Part shown: positions 1-7,861 of the stretch, piece after piece
Layout of the letters: each line of letters begins with the position of its first letter
Position numbering within the stretch: the stretch's first letter is position 1
Translations under genes and position numbers: made by a program
Assembly: GCF_004792415.1 (NCBI RefSeq)
Contig: NZ_CP038853.1
Coordinates: 2,108,001-2,172,000, forward strand
Origin: Pantoea vagans
Lineage (GTDB): Bacteria > Pseudomonadota > Gammaproteobacteria > Enterobacterales > Enterobacteriaceae
Direction of reading: 5' to 3'
DNA: 64,000 nt
Notes under the pieces: model-generated
What the model was told of the DNA's origin: nothing
The model's input: only the letters and a program-made list of their open reading frames with translations
Databases searched by the model: none

Positions 1-2
1 CT

Positions 3-1109
3 GCGCTGGCGGTCGCCAATGTTTACTCGGCGCAGCCATTGCTGAAATCGATAGCCGCCAGCCTGAATGTTTCCCCTGGCACCATTGGCGCGGTGGTGAC
101 GGCCACGCAGGTCGGTTACGCCATCGGGCTGATCGTTCTGGTGCCGCTGGGCGACTGCGTGAATCGCAAAAAACTGGTGGTTATCCAGCTACTGCTTTCC
201 GTGCTGGCATTAACCGCCGCGGCTTTCGCGCCCGATCTGATGACGCTGCTGGGCGCGATGCTGCTGGTGGGGTTAATGGCGGTGGTCACACAGCTGATGG
301 TGGCCTGGGCCGCCATGCTGGCATCGCCCGCGCAGCGCGGGCGGGTGGTCGGCAGCGTGACCAGCGGCATCGTGATCGGCATCCTGCTGGCGCGCTTTGT
401 TTCGGGGATGATTGCCGATCTGGCGGGCTGGCGGACGGTCTTTCTGACAGCCGCCTGCCTGTTGCTGCTGATCTCGCTGGTACTCGTAAAAGTGCTGCCC
501 ACCTCAACCGGTCAGGCGCAGCGCACCGCTTACCCGCTGCTGTTACTGTCAGTTTTGCGGCTATTCCGTACAGAACCCCAACTGCGCAAACGTGGCATCC
601 TGGCGCTGCTGATTTTCGCGGCCTTCAGTATGCTCTGGTCCTCGATGGTGCTGCCGCTGACCGCCCTGTCGCTGTCACACACTCAGACCGGGATGTTCGG
701 ACTGGCGGGCCTGGCCGGTGCGCTGGCGGCCACCAGAGCAGGCGCATGGGCTGACCGTGGACGGGGCCAGCGTGCCACCGGCTTAGCCCTGGTGCTGCTG
801 ACCCTCTCCTGGCTGCCGATAGCCGCGCTTCAAAGTTCGCTACTGCTGCTGGTTTTCGGGGTGATCCTGCTCGATTTTGCTGTTCAGACAGTGCACGTGA
901 TTAATCAGAGCCTGCTCGTCACTGCCCGCCCCGAAGCGGCCAGTCGTCTGGTCGGTGCGTACATGTGCTTTTACTCGCTGGGCAGTGCGCTGGGTGCCAT
1001 CGCGGCAACTCAGCTTTACGCTCACTGGGGATGGCAGGCTGTCTGTTATGCTGGGGCAGCCGTCAGCGCCTCAGCCTTTCTTTACTGGTATGGAGCACGT
1101 CAATCATGA
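3..1109 (+). CDS. MFS transporter, 5' end beyond window
   Basis: The frame is open from base 3, so the true start lies outside the window. The protein is a chain of hydrophobic helices typical of a 12-TM major facilitator. The loop after the second visible helix carries GDCVNRKK, the family's conserved G-D-x(4)-R-[KR] type signature between TM2 and TM3. About 368 codons are present, so only roughly one helix is missing. It resembles the YnfM/AraJ-like drug or sugar efflux group, but the substrate cannot be read from the sequence. Its TGA overlaps the ATG of the next gene (ATGA), so the two are translationally coupled exporters. Confidence 0.85.
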   Translation, partial: ALAVANVYSAQPLLKSIAASLNVSPGTIGAVVTATQVGYAIGLIVLVPLGDCVNRKKLVVIQLLLSVLALTAAAFAPDLMTLLGAMLLVGLMAVVTQLMVAWAAMLASPAQRGRVVGSVTSGIVIGILLARFVSGMIADLAGWRTVFLTAACLLLLISLVLVKVLPTSTGQAQRTAYPLLLLSVLRLFRTEPQLRKRGILALLIFAAFSMLWSSMVLPLTALSLSHTQTGMFGLAGLAGALAATRAGAWADRGRGQRATGLALVLLTLSWLPIAALQSSLLLLVFGVILLDFAVQTVHVINQSLLVTARPEAASRLVGAYMCFYSLGSALGAIAATQLYAHWGWQAVCYAGAAVSASAFLYWYGARQS

Positions 1110-1990
1110 AATTATCGCATCTGCTACTCGCCGTGCTGATCACCGCCATCTGGGGCGTTAACTTTTCCGTTATCAAACTCGGGCTGCATGCGGTCGATCC
1201 CTTTATCCTGGCGGGCATCCGCTTTACGCTCTGCGCCCTGCCCGCGCTGTTCTTTATCCGGAAACCGGACGTGCCGTGGCGCTACCTGATCAGCTACGGC
1301 CTGGTCTTCGGCATCGGTCTGTGGGGACTGGTGAATCTGGGGATTAAAACCGGGCTGTCGGCGGGCATCGCCTCGCTGCTGTTGCAGTTCAGCGCCTTTT
1401 TCACCCTGCTGCTGGGTGGCTGGGTATTCAGAGAGCGTCTCAGCCGCTATCAGGTCGCCGGATGTCTGCTGGCCTGCGCCGGTCTGCTGAGCATTTTCTT
1501 TATTACCGATGGCTCGGTGACCTTCTCCGGCATGCTGCTGGTGCTGGCAGGCGCGATCGCCTGGAGCATTGCTAACATCATCAACAAAAAAGCGGCGACC
1601 CGGCAGGTATTTGCGTTTCTGGTCTGGTCGAGCGCCTTTGCACCCATCCCGCTCTTCCTGCTGGACGGTCTGGTCAATGGCAGCGCGGGCTACCATGCGC
1701 TGTTCACGCAGCTGGATATGAAAGCGGTGTTATCAATACTGTTTCAGGTCTATCCCAACACCCTGCTGGGCTACTGGGTATGGAACTGGCTGCTGAAACA
1801 GTACCCGGTCTCCACGGTGGCGCCACTGTCGCTGCTGGTGCCGGTGTTCGGCATTCTGGGCTCAGTGGCGATATTTGGCGAAACGGTTTCAGCTCAGAAA
1901 ATCGTCGCGCTGATGCTGATCGTCGCAGGGCTGGCAGTGGGACTTTATGGGCAGCGGATCGTGCGCTTTATCGGCGTGCGAACCGGCTGA
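1106..1990 (+). CDS. EamA/DMT-family exporter
   Basis: A 294-residue inner-membrane protein with ten predicted hydrophobic helices arranged as two EamA repeats. The opening MKLSHLLLAVLITAIWGVNF contains the W-G-x-N-F motif usual at the start of EamA repeat 1. The ATG overlaps the stop of the upstream MFS gene; a longer frame upstream runs through that gene and is unlikely. By eye it is similar to E. coli EamA (O-acetylserine/cysteine exporter), but many paralogues exist, so cysteine pathway export is only a possibility. It converges on the acetyltransferase gene with 11 bp between the stops. Confidence 0.85.
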   Translation: MKLSHLLLAVLITAIWGVNFSVIKLGLHAVDPFILAGIRFTLCALPALFFIRKPDVPWRYLISYGLVFGIGLWGLVNLGIKTGLSAGIASLLLQFSAFFTLLLGGWVFRERLSRYQVAGCLLACAGLLSIFFITDGSVTFSGMLLVLAGAIAWSIANIINKKAATRQVFAFLVWSSAFAPIPLFLLDGLVNGSAGYHALFTQLDMKAVLSILFQVYPNTLLGYWVWNWLLKQYPVSTVAPLSLLVPVFGILGSVAIFGETVSAQKIVALMLIVAGLAVGLYGQRIVRFIGVRTG

Positions 1991-2001
1991 CGTTGAGATA
2001 A

Positions 2002-2634
2002 TTATTCCCCGTGCCGCTGGCAGAACGCGTCGATGTCGCCGTGCTGAAAATCGGGCAGATTCGCGAGCAGTTTCTCCAGTGGCCAGTTCCACCAGGCAAT
2101 GCGCTGCAGGCGGGCGGCAATCGCAGGCGTAAACCGGACCCGCAATGGCCGGGCCGGAACACCGCCCACCACGCTGTAGGGCGCAACGTTTTTGGTTACG
2201 ACTGCGCCCGCGGCCAGCACCGCACCATCGCCAATAGTCACGCCGGGCAGCACAATCACGCCGTGCCCGATCCACACATCATTGCCTATCACCACCCGAT
2301 CGGCACGACGGGCAGCAAAGAAGCCCTGATCGCGCCGCGCGTCGGGATGGTAATACTCCGGGCAGTAGGTAAAGCGATGCTGCGAAGCGCGGTCCATCGG
2401 ATGATTCGGCGCACCAATCCGCACCTGATTGGCAATGGCGCAGAAACGTCCCACCTGGGTGTCGGCCAGACAGCAGTGCTCACCCACATAGGAGAAGTCA
2501 CCCAGCTCGCTGTATTCCAGCACGCTGTGCGCCAGGATCTCGCACTGCTGACCCACGGTGGTTTCCCGCATCCGTACACTGTCATCAATCCAGGTATCGG
2601 CTAATCGGGCGGGCATAACGGCGGCAATGGACAT
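2002..2634 (-). CDS. hexapeptide-repeat acetyltransferase, phosphonate-associated type
   Basis: A 210-residue left-handed beta-helix acyltransferase. Hexapeptide turns are visible in the first third ([18 protein letters not shown]) and again at [18 protein letters not shown], followed by the typical [17 protein letters not shown] trimer segment. The catalytic His is expected in [10 protein letters not shown]. The overall pattern, including FTYCPEYY, matches the hexapeptide family often found with phosphonate genes (phn_thr-fam). The start at 2634 has GGGAGTAAT just upstream; the longer frame to 2688 lacks a site. No phosphonate genes are present here, so the acceptor substrate is unknown. Confidence 0.85.
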   Translation of the reverse strand: MSIAAVMPARLADTWIDDSVRMRETTVGQQCEILAHSVLEYSELGDFSYVGEHCCLADTQVGRFCAIANQVRIGAPNHPMDRASQHRFTYCPEYYHPDARRDQGFFAARRADRVVIGNDVWIGHGVIVLPGVTIGDGAVLAAGAVVTKNVAPYSVVGGVPARPLRVRFTPAIAARLQRIAWWNWPLEKLLANLPDFQHGDIDAFCQRHGE

Positions 2635-2721
2635 ATTACTCCCTGTCAGGATAAGCAGCACCCCGGCGGCGTGCTTTTGCCGCACCACCTTACCCGCCTT
2701 TAATGACAGAGAATTGACACA

Positions 2722-2756
2722 GAAAAAAGGCGGAGTGGTTAGCTCCGCCTTGTTTC
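2722..2756 (-). terminator. Rho-independent terminator of the tisB-like mRNA
   Basis: A 9-bp stem AAGGCGGAG / CTCCGCCTT (2727-2735 with 2743-2751) is followed on the minus strand by a run of T. It lies 10-15 nt after the toxin stop and would end an mRNA of about 340 nt begun at the LexA-controlled promoter. Confidence 0.85.
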
Positions 2757-2765
2757 AAGTTCCGG

Positions 2766-2855
2766 TTAACCTGCGTGACCGGTCAGTTGCATAAGGGCAA
2801 CGATGATCTGCAAGATGACCCGGATAAGATCCAGAATCAGCTTAGTCAGTTCCAT
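2766..2855 (-). CDS. tisB: TisB-like small membrane toxin (29 aa)
   Basis: A 29-residue hydrophobic peptide, MELTKLILDLIRVILQIIVA then LMQLTGHAG. It has the same length as E. coli TisB and the same type of single amphipathic helix; the stretch ILQIIVALMQL lines up with the TisB segment ILKLIVAALQL. Such peptides insert in the inner membrane and collapse the proton motive force, giving SOS-dependent persistence. A strong AAGGAGAAGGA ribosome site precedes the ATG. The gene sits at the end of a transcript with a LexA box at its promoter, a long 5' leader of about 200 nt, a terminator, and a divergent sRNA complementary to the leader. This full context is what supports the call; ZorO-type toxins are the nearest alternative. 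Confidence 0.82.
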   Translation of the reverse strand: MELTKLILDLIRVILQIIVALMQLTGHAG

Positions 2856-2909
2856 CACTTTCCTTCTCCTTTTTCAGGAGCGCGCTATTCGGCAACCAGG
2901 GCTTTGACT

Positions 2910-2963
2910 CTACCCGCCGGGTGCCTGAGCACATCTTTGTGGAGAGGGCTGAGCGGCACTCAT
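2910..2963 (-). CDS. short leader ORF in the tisB-like mRNA (tisA analogue?)
   Basis: A 17-codon frame (MSAAQPSPQRCAQAPGG) lies in the toxin leader and overlaps the sRNA target at 2936-2954. In E. coli the tisAB leader also carries an upstream frame, tisA, which is not needed for toxicity. No good ribosome site is visible, so it may be merely leader RNA. Confidence 0.25.
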   Translation of the reverse strand: MSAAQPSPQRCAQAPGG

Positions 2964-3067
2964 GGTTAAAGCCACAGGCCAGCACCACCTGATGCCTGCC
3001 GGGATTTTTAAAACCGTGCCCCTGGGAGCGGCCAGTCGACAATGAGGCGATGCTCAACACTCAACAC

Positions 3068-3083
3068 ATGTATAAACATACAG
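3068..3083 (-). promoter_or_regulatory. LexA box over the tisB-like promoter
   Basis: The plus strand reads ATGTATAAACATACAG, against the consensus CTGTATATATATACAG. One arm is perfect (CAG) and the other has one change (ATG for CTG). It overlaps a plausible minus-strand promoter (TTTCGC, 16 bp, TATACA), with transcription expected to start near 3060. It predicts SOS induction of the toxin mRNA. Confidence 0.75.
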
Positions 3084-3097
3084 TATTTTGGCGAAAC

Positions 3098-3126
3098 TTG
3101 AAATCCTTAGCCGCACATTTTACAAT
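3098..3126 (+). promoter_or_regulatory. promoter of the IstR-like sRNA
   Basis: TTGAAA (3098-3103), a 17-bp spacer and TACAAT (3121-3126) form a near-consensus sigma70 promoter. It lies outside the LexA box, so expression should be constitutive, with a start near 3132. Confidence 0.75.
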
Positions 3127-3131
3127 CTTGT

Positions 3132-3228
3132 TTGTGGAGAGTGCTGAGCACCTCGTTCGTAGCGCGGTTACCAGCCGGGTAGCGAACAAAAAAATAAAGG
3201 ATTTGGCGCGATGCCAAATCCTTTTTTT
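3132..3228 (+). ncRNA. istR: IstR-like antitoxin sRNA
   Basis: Predicted RNA of about 97 nt running from the promoter at 3098-3126 to a terminator at 3196-3228. Its 5' end reads TTGTGGAGAGTGCTGAGC; bases 3131-3149 repeat 2936-2954 with one mismatch in 19, so the RNA is complementary to the toxin mRNA leader about 85-100 nt upstream of the toxin start. Between the pairing region and the terminator is a stem GTTCG/CGAAC (3155-3159 with 3183-3187). Position, divergent orientation, constitutive promoter and distant leader target all match IstR-1 action on tisB. The 5' end is predicted, not measured. Confidence 0.75.
3196..3228. terminator. bidirectional terminator
   Basis: A 12-bp stem AAAGGATTTGGC / GCCAAATCCTTT with a five-base loop is flanked by T runs on both strands. 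It ends the IstR-like RNA rightward and the dehydrogenase operon (stop at 3267) leftward. Confidence 0.9.
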
Positions 3229-3266
3229 ATGCCTGTTTTACGGCGATAACTCAATCCGCGCAGAAC

Positions 3267-4568
3267 TTATTTCGCGGCGCTGATACGCCAGATGGTGTTC
3301 CCTGCGTCGTCAGCAATCAGCACGCCGCCCTGTTTGTCGCTGGCGAGACCGACCGGCAAACCACGCACCTGCTTTTCATCGTCCGTCAGGAAGCCCGAAA
3401 CCACCGTCTGTGGCTGCCCCACCGGCTTGCCGTTCTCGAATTTCACCCACACCACTTTATAGCCATTGAGCGGCGTCCGGTTCCAGCTGCCATGCTCGCT
3501 GATAAACGCACCGCCACGGTACTGCGGCATGTTATCACCACCGTAGAACAGCAGGCCCAGCGGCGCGACATGCGAACTCAGGGCATAATCGGGCTTGATT
3601 GCCTTCTCAACCAGGTCGGGCCGCTGCGGTTCGGCACGGGTATCCACATGCTGACCAAAGTAGCTATAGGGCCAGCCGTAAAAGCCTTTATCCTGCACCG
3701 AGGTCAGGTAGTCTGGCACCAGATCGGAGCCGATTTCATCACGCTCGTTGACGATCGCCCACAGCTTGCCGCTCTGCGGTTCCCACTGCAGGCCGGTCGG
3801 ATTGCGCAGACCGCTGGCGTAGATACGGCTGGCACCGCTGGCCGCATCCACTTCCAGTACCGCTGCCCGGCGATACTCTGCGCCAATGCCGTTTTCGGTG
3901 ACGTTACTGTTAGAGCCAACGCCCACATAGAGCTTGCTGCCATCGGGGCTGGCTAACAGCGCCTTGGTCCAGTGGTGGTTAATCGGTCCGCCCGGCAGCT
4001 CCGTTACCTCTTCAGGAGCAGTACGGATCTCCGTGTCACCTTCGCGATAGGGGAACTTCACCAGGCTGTCAGCATTCGCCACGTAGAGCGTGTTGCCAAT
4101 CAGCTGAATACCAAACGGCGAGTGCAGATTCTCAATAAAGCGATGCTGCTCCCATTTGCCATTGACGTTGCGCAGCAGCGTAATCCGGTTGCCGCCTGCG
4201 CCGCCCTTGCCTGACGCTTTCTGGACGATGCCCATGATCAGCTGTTTAGGTCGGGTGGTCGGTTTGGGCGGGCCATTGGATTCGGCGACCAGTACATCAT
4301 TGTTTGGCAGCACGTAAACCTGACGCGGATGCTGCAGATTCTCAGCAATCTTCTCAATCTTCAGGCCATCAGCCACTTTTGGCATTTCACCGGCTTTCCA
4401 GGGCGTGCCTTCCGGCACCTGCATCGGCGGCATAAAGAAATTCTGCGCCTGCGGCAGTTCGGGATTGGGTCCGATCTGCTTTTGCGGATCGACCAGCGCA
4501 CCATCATCACAGCCTGCCAGCAACGTGGTCAGGGTCAGCGCGAGCAGCGTTTTATGCGGTATGTTCAT
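3267..4568 (-). CDS. lipoprotein sorbosone/aldose dehydrogenase, PQQ-type beta-propeller
   Basis: A 433-residue secreted protein. The N-terminus MNIPHKTLLALTLTTLLAGC is a lipoprotein signal with lipobox LLAGC and Cys20. The body has beta-propeller repeats of the glucose/sorbosone dehydrogenase family: LQHPRQVYVLPNNDVLVAES, NLHSPFGIQLIGNTLYVANA, ASGLRNPTGLQWEP and GAFISEHGSWNR. Family members oxidise sugars or sorbosone in the periplasm using PQQ and pass electrons to quinones or cytochromes. It lies 12 bp downstream of a four-helix membrane protein in one operon. A PQQ cluster in the same window makes PQQ use credible, but the substrate is unknown. Confidence 0.85.
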   Translation of the reverse strand: MNIPHKTLLALTLTTLLAGCDDGALVDPQKQIGPNPELPQAQNFFMPPMQVPEGTPWKAGEMPKVADGLKIEKIAENLQHPRQVYVLPNNDVLVAESNGPPKPTTRPKQLIMGIVQKASGKGGAGGNRITLLRNVNGKWEQHRFIENLHSPFGIQLIGNTLYVANADSLVKFPYREGDTEIRTAPEEVTELPGGPINHHWTKALLASPDGSKLYVGVGSNSNVTENGIGAEYRRAAVLEVDAASGASRIYASGLRNPTGLQWEPQSGKLWAIVNERDEIGSDLVPDYLTSVQDKGFYGWPYSYFGQHVDTRAEPQRPDLVEKAIKPDYALSSHVAPLGLLFYGGDNMPQYRGGAFISEHGSWNRTPLNGYKVVWVKFENGKPVGQPQTVVSGFLTDDEKQVRGLPVGLASDKQGGVLIADDAGNTIWRISAAK

Positions 4569-4580
4569 GGTGGCTCCTCC

Positions 4581-4988
4581 TTAAGCGCTACGCTGACGTA
4601 ACGCAAGTTGCACATTCGCCAGCAGCAGCAGCGCTACTACCAGCGTCGAGAGCGTTACGCCCAGCGGGATCACAGCGGCGGCATCACGGCTGTGAATAAA
4701 CGCATTGACGATAGCGATGATGATGGCCACCAGCCAGAGCCAGAAATGGCCCTTTTCCGCGCTGTCACTGCCGCGAAACAGATAAACCAGTGCAATAAGG
4801 CGTGGCACGATGGCCAGTATCAGTCCCAGCGCAATCAGCCAGCCTGCGGCATCCGTCCAGAACTGCACAAAGGTCTGCATGTAGAGAATGTCAAACAGCC
4901 AGGCCGCCACAAAAAAGCCCAGCGGCACCGGCTCCAGCAGAGCATACAGCGTCACGGCAAACGCCGATCTTCCCAGGGTATTGCGCAT
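4581..4988 (-). CDS. DUF2231-type membrane protein
   Basis: A 135-residue protein with four hydrophobic helices (around residues 18-35, 48-70, 80-100 and 110-128). It is of the DUF2231 kind, frequently encoded beside soluble sugar dehydrogenases. The start at 4988 is preceded by GGAGAG at a good distance; an in-frame ATG at 5000 has no site. It is the first gene of a two-gene operon with the dehydrogenase, so it may anchor or accept electrons from that lipoprotein. That role is inference from context only. Confidence 0.7.
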   Translation of the reverse strand: MRNTLGRSAFAVTLYALLEPVPLGFFVAAWLFDILYMQTFVQFWTDAAGWLIALGLILAIVPRLIALVYLFRGSDSAEKGHFWLWLVAIIIAIVNAFIHSRDAAAVIPLGVTLSTLVVALLLLANVQLALRQRSA

Positions 4989-5153
4989 GTTTCTCTCCAT
5001 TTTTAACGTGAATGCGGACCAGGTCAGATGTCGCGCTGCTCAGAGCAACCGACCCCGCGCCTGTAAAAGATTAGTAAATCTGAAGAGAAACAGAGGGTTT
5101 ATTCGGAGGGAATTGCAAATCAGGCGGATGACGTCCCTGTCATCGCCGGTCAG

Positions 5154-6269
5154 TCAGGGCTTATCGGCGGGTAAGGTGACCCAGTAGCCTGGCTGGTAAG
5201 GCAGCGGCAGGAACTTCTCGTGGAACGCGCGGAAGGTGGCATCCGGATCGACATCGGCAAACAGGTCAGGATGCAGCCATTTCGCCAGCGCCTGAATCGC
5301 CACAAACTGATACGGGCTGTCATAGAACTGATGCCAGATGGCGTGGACGTTGCCGTTATGCGCCACCGGCAGGGTTTTAAAGGCATCGCGCATCATCAGT
5401 GCCTTAAGACGCGCCGTCGCGTCGGTGACATTCGCACCCGGACCGACGCCGACCCATTTGCCCACGGTGTTGTAGTTCTTCCAGTTTGCGCCGGTCACCA
5501 CCACCACATCCGGCTGGCTGGCGATAATCTGCTCCGGGTTAACCGTGCCGAAGGTGCCAGGGATCAGGTCTTTCGCGATGTTGCGACCGCCTGCGATCTC
5601 CACCATCTGACCAAAGTTCTCATTGCCGAACGACATACAGCATTCGTCGCTGTAGCCGCCTGCGCGGTCGATCATCACTTTCGGGCGATAGCCGGTGAAG
5701 TTCTTCAGCCGCGAGGTGACAAGGTCAATCTGCTGCTGGCGGAAAGTGATGATCTCCTGCGCGCGTTCCGGTTTGTTCACCAGTTCGCCCATGATGCGGA
5801 TACTTTTCTCCGCGTTAACCATCGGCGCTTCACGGAAATCGATAAACACCACCGGCACACCCACGGCCTGCAGTTTTTCAATCAGCTTGCCTTCATCGGT
5901 CGCCGCTTTCGACTCCAGATTCATCAGCACCAGATCGGGCTTCAGGGTTAGCGCCTGCTCGACGTTAAAGGTGCCATCTTTTGCGCCGCCGAAGGTCGGT
6001 AATTTTTTAATTTCCGGATAACGCTTCTCATAGGCCTGATAACCGTCCCAGTCCGCCTTGTGAAGGTCATCACGCCAGCCAATCACCCGACTGAACGGGG
6101 CGTCGGTATCAAATGCGGCCAGCAGATAGATCTGACGGCCCTCACCCAGAATGATGCGCTTTGCCTCCTGCGGCACCTCGACCTGACGGCCTGCAACATC
6201 GGTAATCATTTTGGCCGAAGCCGTCCCTGCCAGCGTGAGCAGCCCCAGCGCTAAAAACCATTTTTTCAT
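5154..6269 (-). CDS. Fe(III)-chelate ABC transporter substrate-binding protein
   Basis: A 371-residue periplasmic binding protein (Peripla_BP_2 / FecB-BtuF fold). A signal peptide ends at TASA-K (residue 19-20), then ITDVAGRQVEVPQEAKRIIL is the usual first strand. Later landmarks are LTLKPDLVLMN, AVGVPVVFIDF and IASQPDVVVVTGAN. A Fur box covers the promoter, so it is probably iron-repressed. No permease or ATPase gene adjoins it, so it must work with a transporter encoded elsewhere or be a solitary receptor. Two adjacent Cys (DECCMSFG) are unusual for the family. Start chosen at MKKWFL; the upstream GTG-type extension adds no signal sequence. Confidence 0.85.
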   Translation of the reverse strand: MKKWFLALGLLTLAGTASAKMITDVAGRQVEVPQEAKRIILGEGRQIYLLAAFDTDAPFSRVIGWRDDLHKADWDGYQAYEKRYPEIKKLPTFGGAKDGTFNVEQALTLKPDLVLMNLESKAATDEGKLIEKLQAVGVPVVFIDFREAPMVNAEKSIRIMGELVNKPERAQEIITFRQQQIDLVTSRLKNFTGYRPKVMIDRAGGYSDECCMSFGNENFGQMVEIAGGRNIAKDLIPGTFGTVNPEQIIASQPDVVVVTGANWKNYNTVGKWVGVGPGANVTDATARLKALMMRDAFKTLPVAHNGNVHAIWHQFYDSPYQFVAIQALAKWLHPDLFADVDPDATFRAFHEKFLPLPYQPGYWVTLPADKP

Positions 6270-6288
6270 TATGAAAACCCGCACAAAT

Positions 6289-6307
6289 GATAATGAGAAT
6301 TATTAAT
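6289..6307 (-). promoter_or_regulatory. Fur box
   Basis: GATAATGAGAATTATTAAT matches 15 of 19 bases of the Fur consensus GATAATGATAATCATTATC. It lies 20 bp before the start of the iron-chelate binding protein. Confidence 0.75.
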
Positions 6308-6440
6308 GTAAAGCGGCGTTACTATCACCTAAAACAGCGTTCAGGGGAAGTCATGCGGTTAAATGTTTTTTGCGACGAGGTTAACGCGCTGAGCGGCCAT
6401 TAACAGCGAGCTTAATCAGGGAAAAAGCGCAGCGTGTTGC

Positions 6441-6554
6441 TGCTCACAAAACGGATAGCTTTCGTGAATATGCTCACAACACCCTGGGCGGCTGCACACA
6501 TATTAGCCGTTAATCGTATCAATTTGGCCAGTGCGTTAATGAATTGTGAGCGCT
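6441..6554. repeat. three TGCTCACAA elements upstream of the enolase-ABC operon
   Basis: TGCTCACAA occurs at 6441-6449 and 6471-6479, exactly 30 bp apart, and nearly as its complement (TTGTGAGCG) at 6544-6552. The last copy sits in AATTGTGAGCGCT, identical to half of a symmetric lac-type operator. The 310-bp region between the Fur box and the GTG at 6617 holds no gene; these repeats are its only structure and may bind the operon's regulator, which is not encoded next to it. Confidence 0.35.
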
Positions 6555-6616
6555 AGATTGAAAATGAAACAGCGTTTTAATAATTCATCAGGACAGCCAG
6601 CCACAGGAGCGTAACC

Positions 6617-7771
6617 GTGAAAATCAGCGCCATAGATGTCACCCTTTTTACCTATCCCACCCGGCGCGTTGCCGACAGCGCCGGCCACTCCCATCCCGGC
6701 CCGGAAAATGATGCGCAGATGGCGCTGTTGACCCTGACCAGCGAGGATGGCGATTGCGGCTACGCCTTTGCGCCGCCGGAAGTCGTGCGATCACATGTGG
6801 TTGATGCCTTCTTTCGCAAGGTGCTGATCGGTCAGAACGCCTTTGACCGCGAGCGTCTGTGGCAGGATCTGGTGCACTGGCAGCGCGGCAGCGCCCACCA
6901 GCTTACCGAGCGTGCCCTCTCCGCTGTTGAGCAGGCGCTGTGGGACCTGATTGGGCGCAGGCTGAAACAGCCGGTGCATAAACTGCTGGGCGGCTATCGC
7001 GAGAAGATCCCGGCTTACGGCAGCACCATGTGCGGCGACGAGCTGAGCGGTGGTTTATCGACGCCGGATGAGTATGCACAGTTCGCGGAAAAGCTGGTGG
7101 CACGGGGCTATCAGGCGATCAAGCTGCACACCTGGATGCCGCCGGTTGCCTTTGCGCCCAGCCCGGCCATGGACATTAAAGCCTGCGCAGCGGTGCGTGA
7201 AGCGGTTGGCCCGGATATCGCACTGATGCTGGATGGCTACCACTGGTACAGCCGCAGTGACGCGCTGACCATCGGCAAGGCGCTGGAGAAGCTTAACTTC
7301 ACCTGGTTCGAGGAGCCTATGGAGGAGGAGAGCATGGCCTCTTACGCCTGGCTGGCGGACAACCTCTCAATCGACGTGCTCGGCCCGGAGAGCCTGGGCG
7401 GCAAACATCACAGCCGCGCCGACTGGGTCCGTGCCGGTGCCTGCGACATTCTGCGTGCCGGGGCCAATGGCGTAGGCGGCATCTCCGCCACGATGAAAGT
7501 TGCCAGTCTGGCGGAGGCCTTCGGCATGGATTGCGAAGTCCACGGCAACGGCGCAGCCAGCCTGGCGGTGGTCGGGGCTATTCGTAACTGCCGCTGGTAT
7601 GAGCGCGGCCTGCTGCATCCCTTCCTGGATTATGAGACGCCGCCTGCGTATCTCAACAGCCTGATTGATCCGATGGACGATCGGGGCTTTGTCACCCTGC
7701 CCACCCGCAGCGGGCTGGGAGAGGATATCAACTTCAGCTGGATTGAGACCCACACGCTGAACCGCTGGTAA
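6617..7771 (+). CDS. mandelate racemase/muconate lactonizing-type enolase superfamily enzyme
   Basis: A 384-residue enolase-superfamily protein with the N-terminal capping domain and C-terminal barrel. The barrel shows a K-x-H acid-base motif (AIKLHTW, about residues 167-169), metal ligands Asp in LMLDGYHWY, Glu in WFEEPMEEE and Glu in LGPESLGG, then a His in CEVHGNG paired with Asp in CDILRAGANG. These residues fit a sugar-acid dehydratase or epimerase. It starts with GTG behind AGGAG. It heads an operon with a complete peptide/opine-type ABC importer, so it likely processes the imported compound. The reaction cannot be fixed from sequence; a dipeptide epimerase normally has K-x-K, which argues against that. 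Confidence 0.85.
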   Translation: MKISAIDVTLFTYPTRRVADSAGHSHPGPENDAQMALLTLTSEDGDCGYAFAPPEVVRSHVVDAFFRKVLIGQNAFDRERLWQDLVHWQRGSAHQLTERALSAVEQALWDLIGRRLKQPVHKLLGGYREKIPAYGSTMCGDELSGGLSTPDEYAQFAEKLVARGYQAIKLHTWMPPVAFAPSPAMDIKACAAVREAVGPDIALMLDGYHWYSRSDALTIGKALEKLNFTWFEEPMEEESMASYAWLADNLSIDVLGPESLGGKHHSRADWVRAGACDILRAGANGVGGISATMKVASLAEAFGMDCEVHGNGAASLAVVGAIRNCRWYERGLLHPFLDYETPPAYLNSLIDPMDDRGFVTLPTRSGLGEDINFSWIETHTLNRW

Positions 7772-7861
7772 TGAAGTACGGCAAACAATAATAACCCCGT
7801 TGCCGCGCAGCCCTGATGACGCGATAAACGGGAAAAACCTCTGACCTGCTGGACTTTACCT

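Noticed and set aside
2011..2604. 197-codon plus-strand frame
   Set aside because: It is a shadow of the hexapeptide acetyltransferase gene; the repeat pattern is only in the minus frame.
5220..5951. 243-codon plus-strand frame
   Set aside because: It is antisense to the iron-chelate binding protein gene and has no family features or ribosome site.
6541..6560. lac operator-like half-site as proof of LacI control
   Set aside because: Only one half matches; the other arm is not symmetric. It is kept only as part of the TGCTCACAA repeat set.
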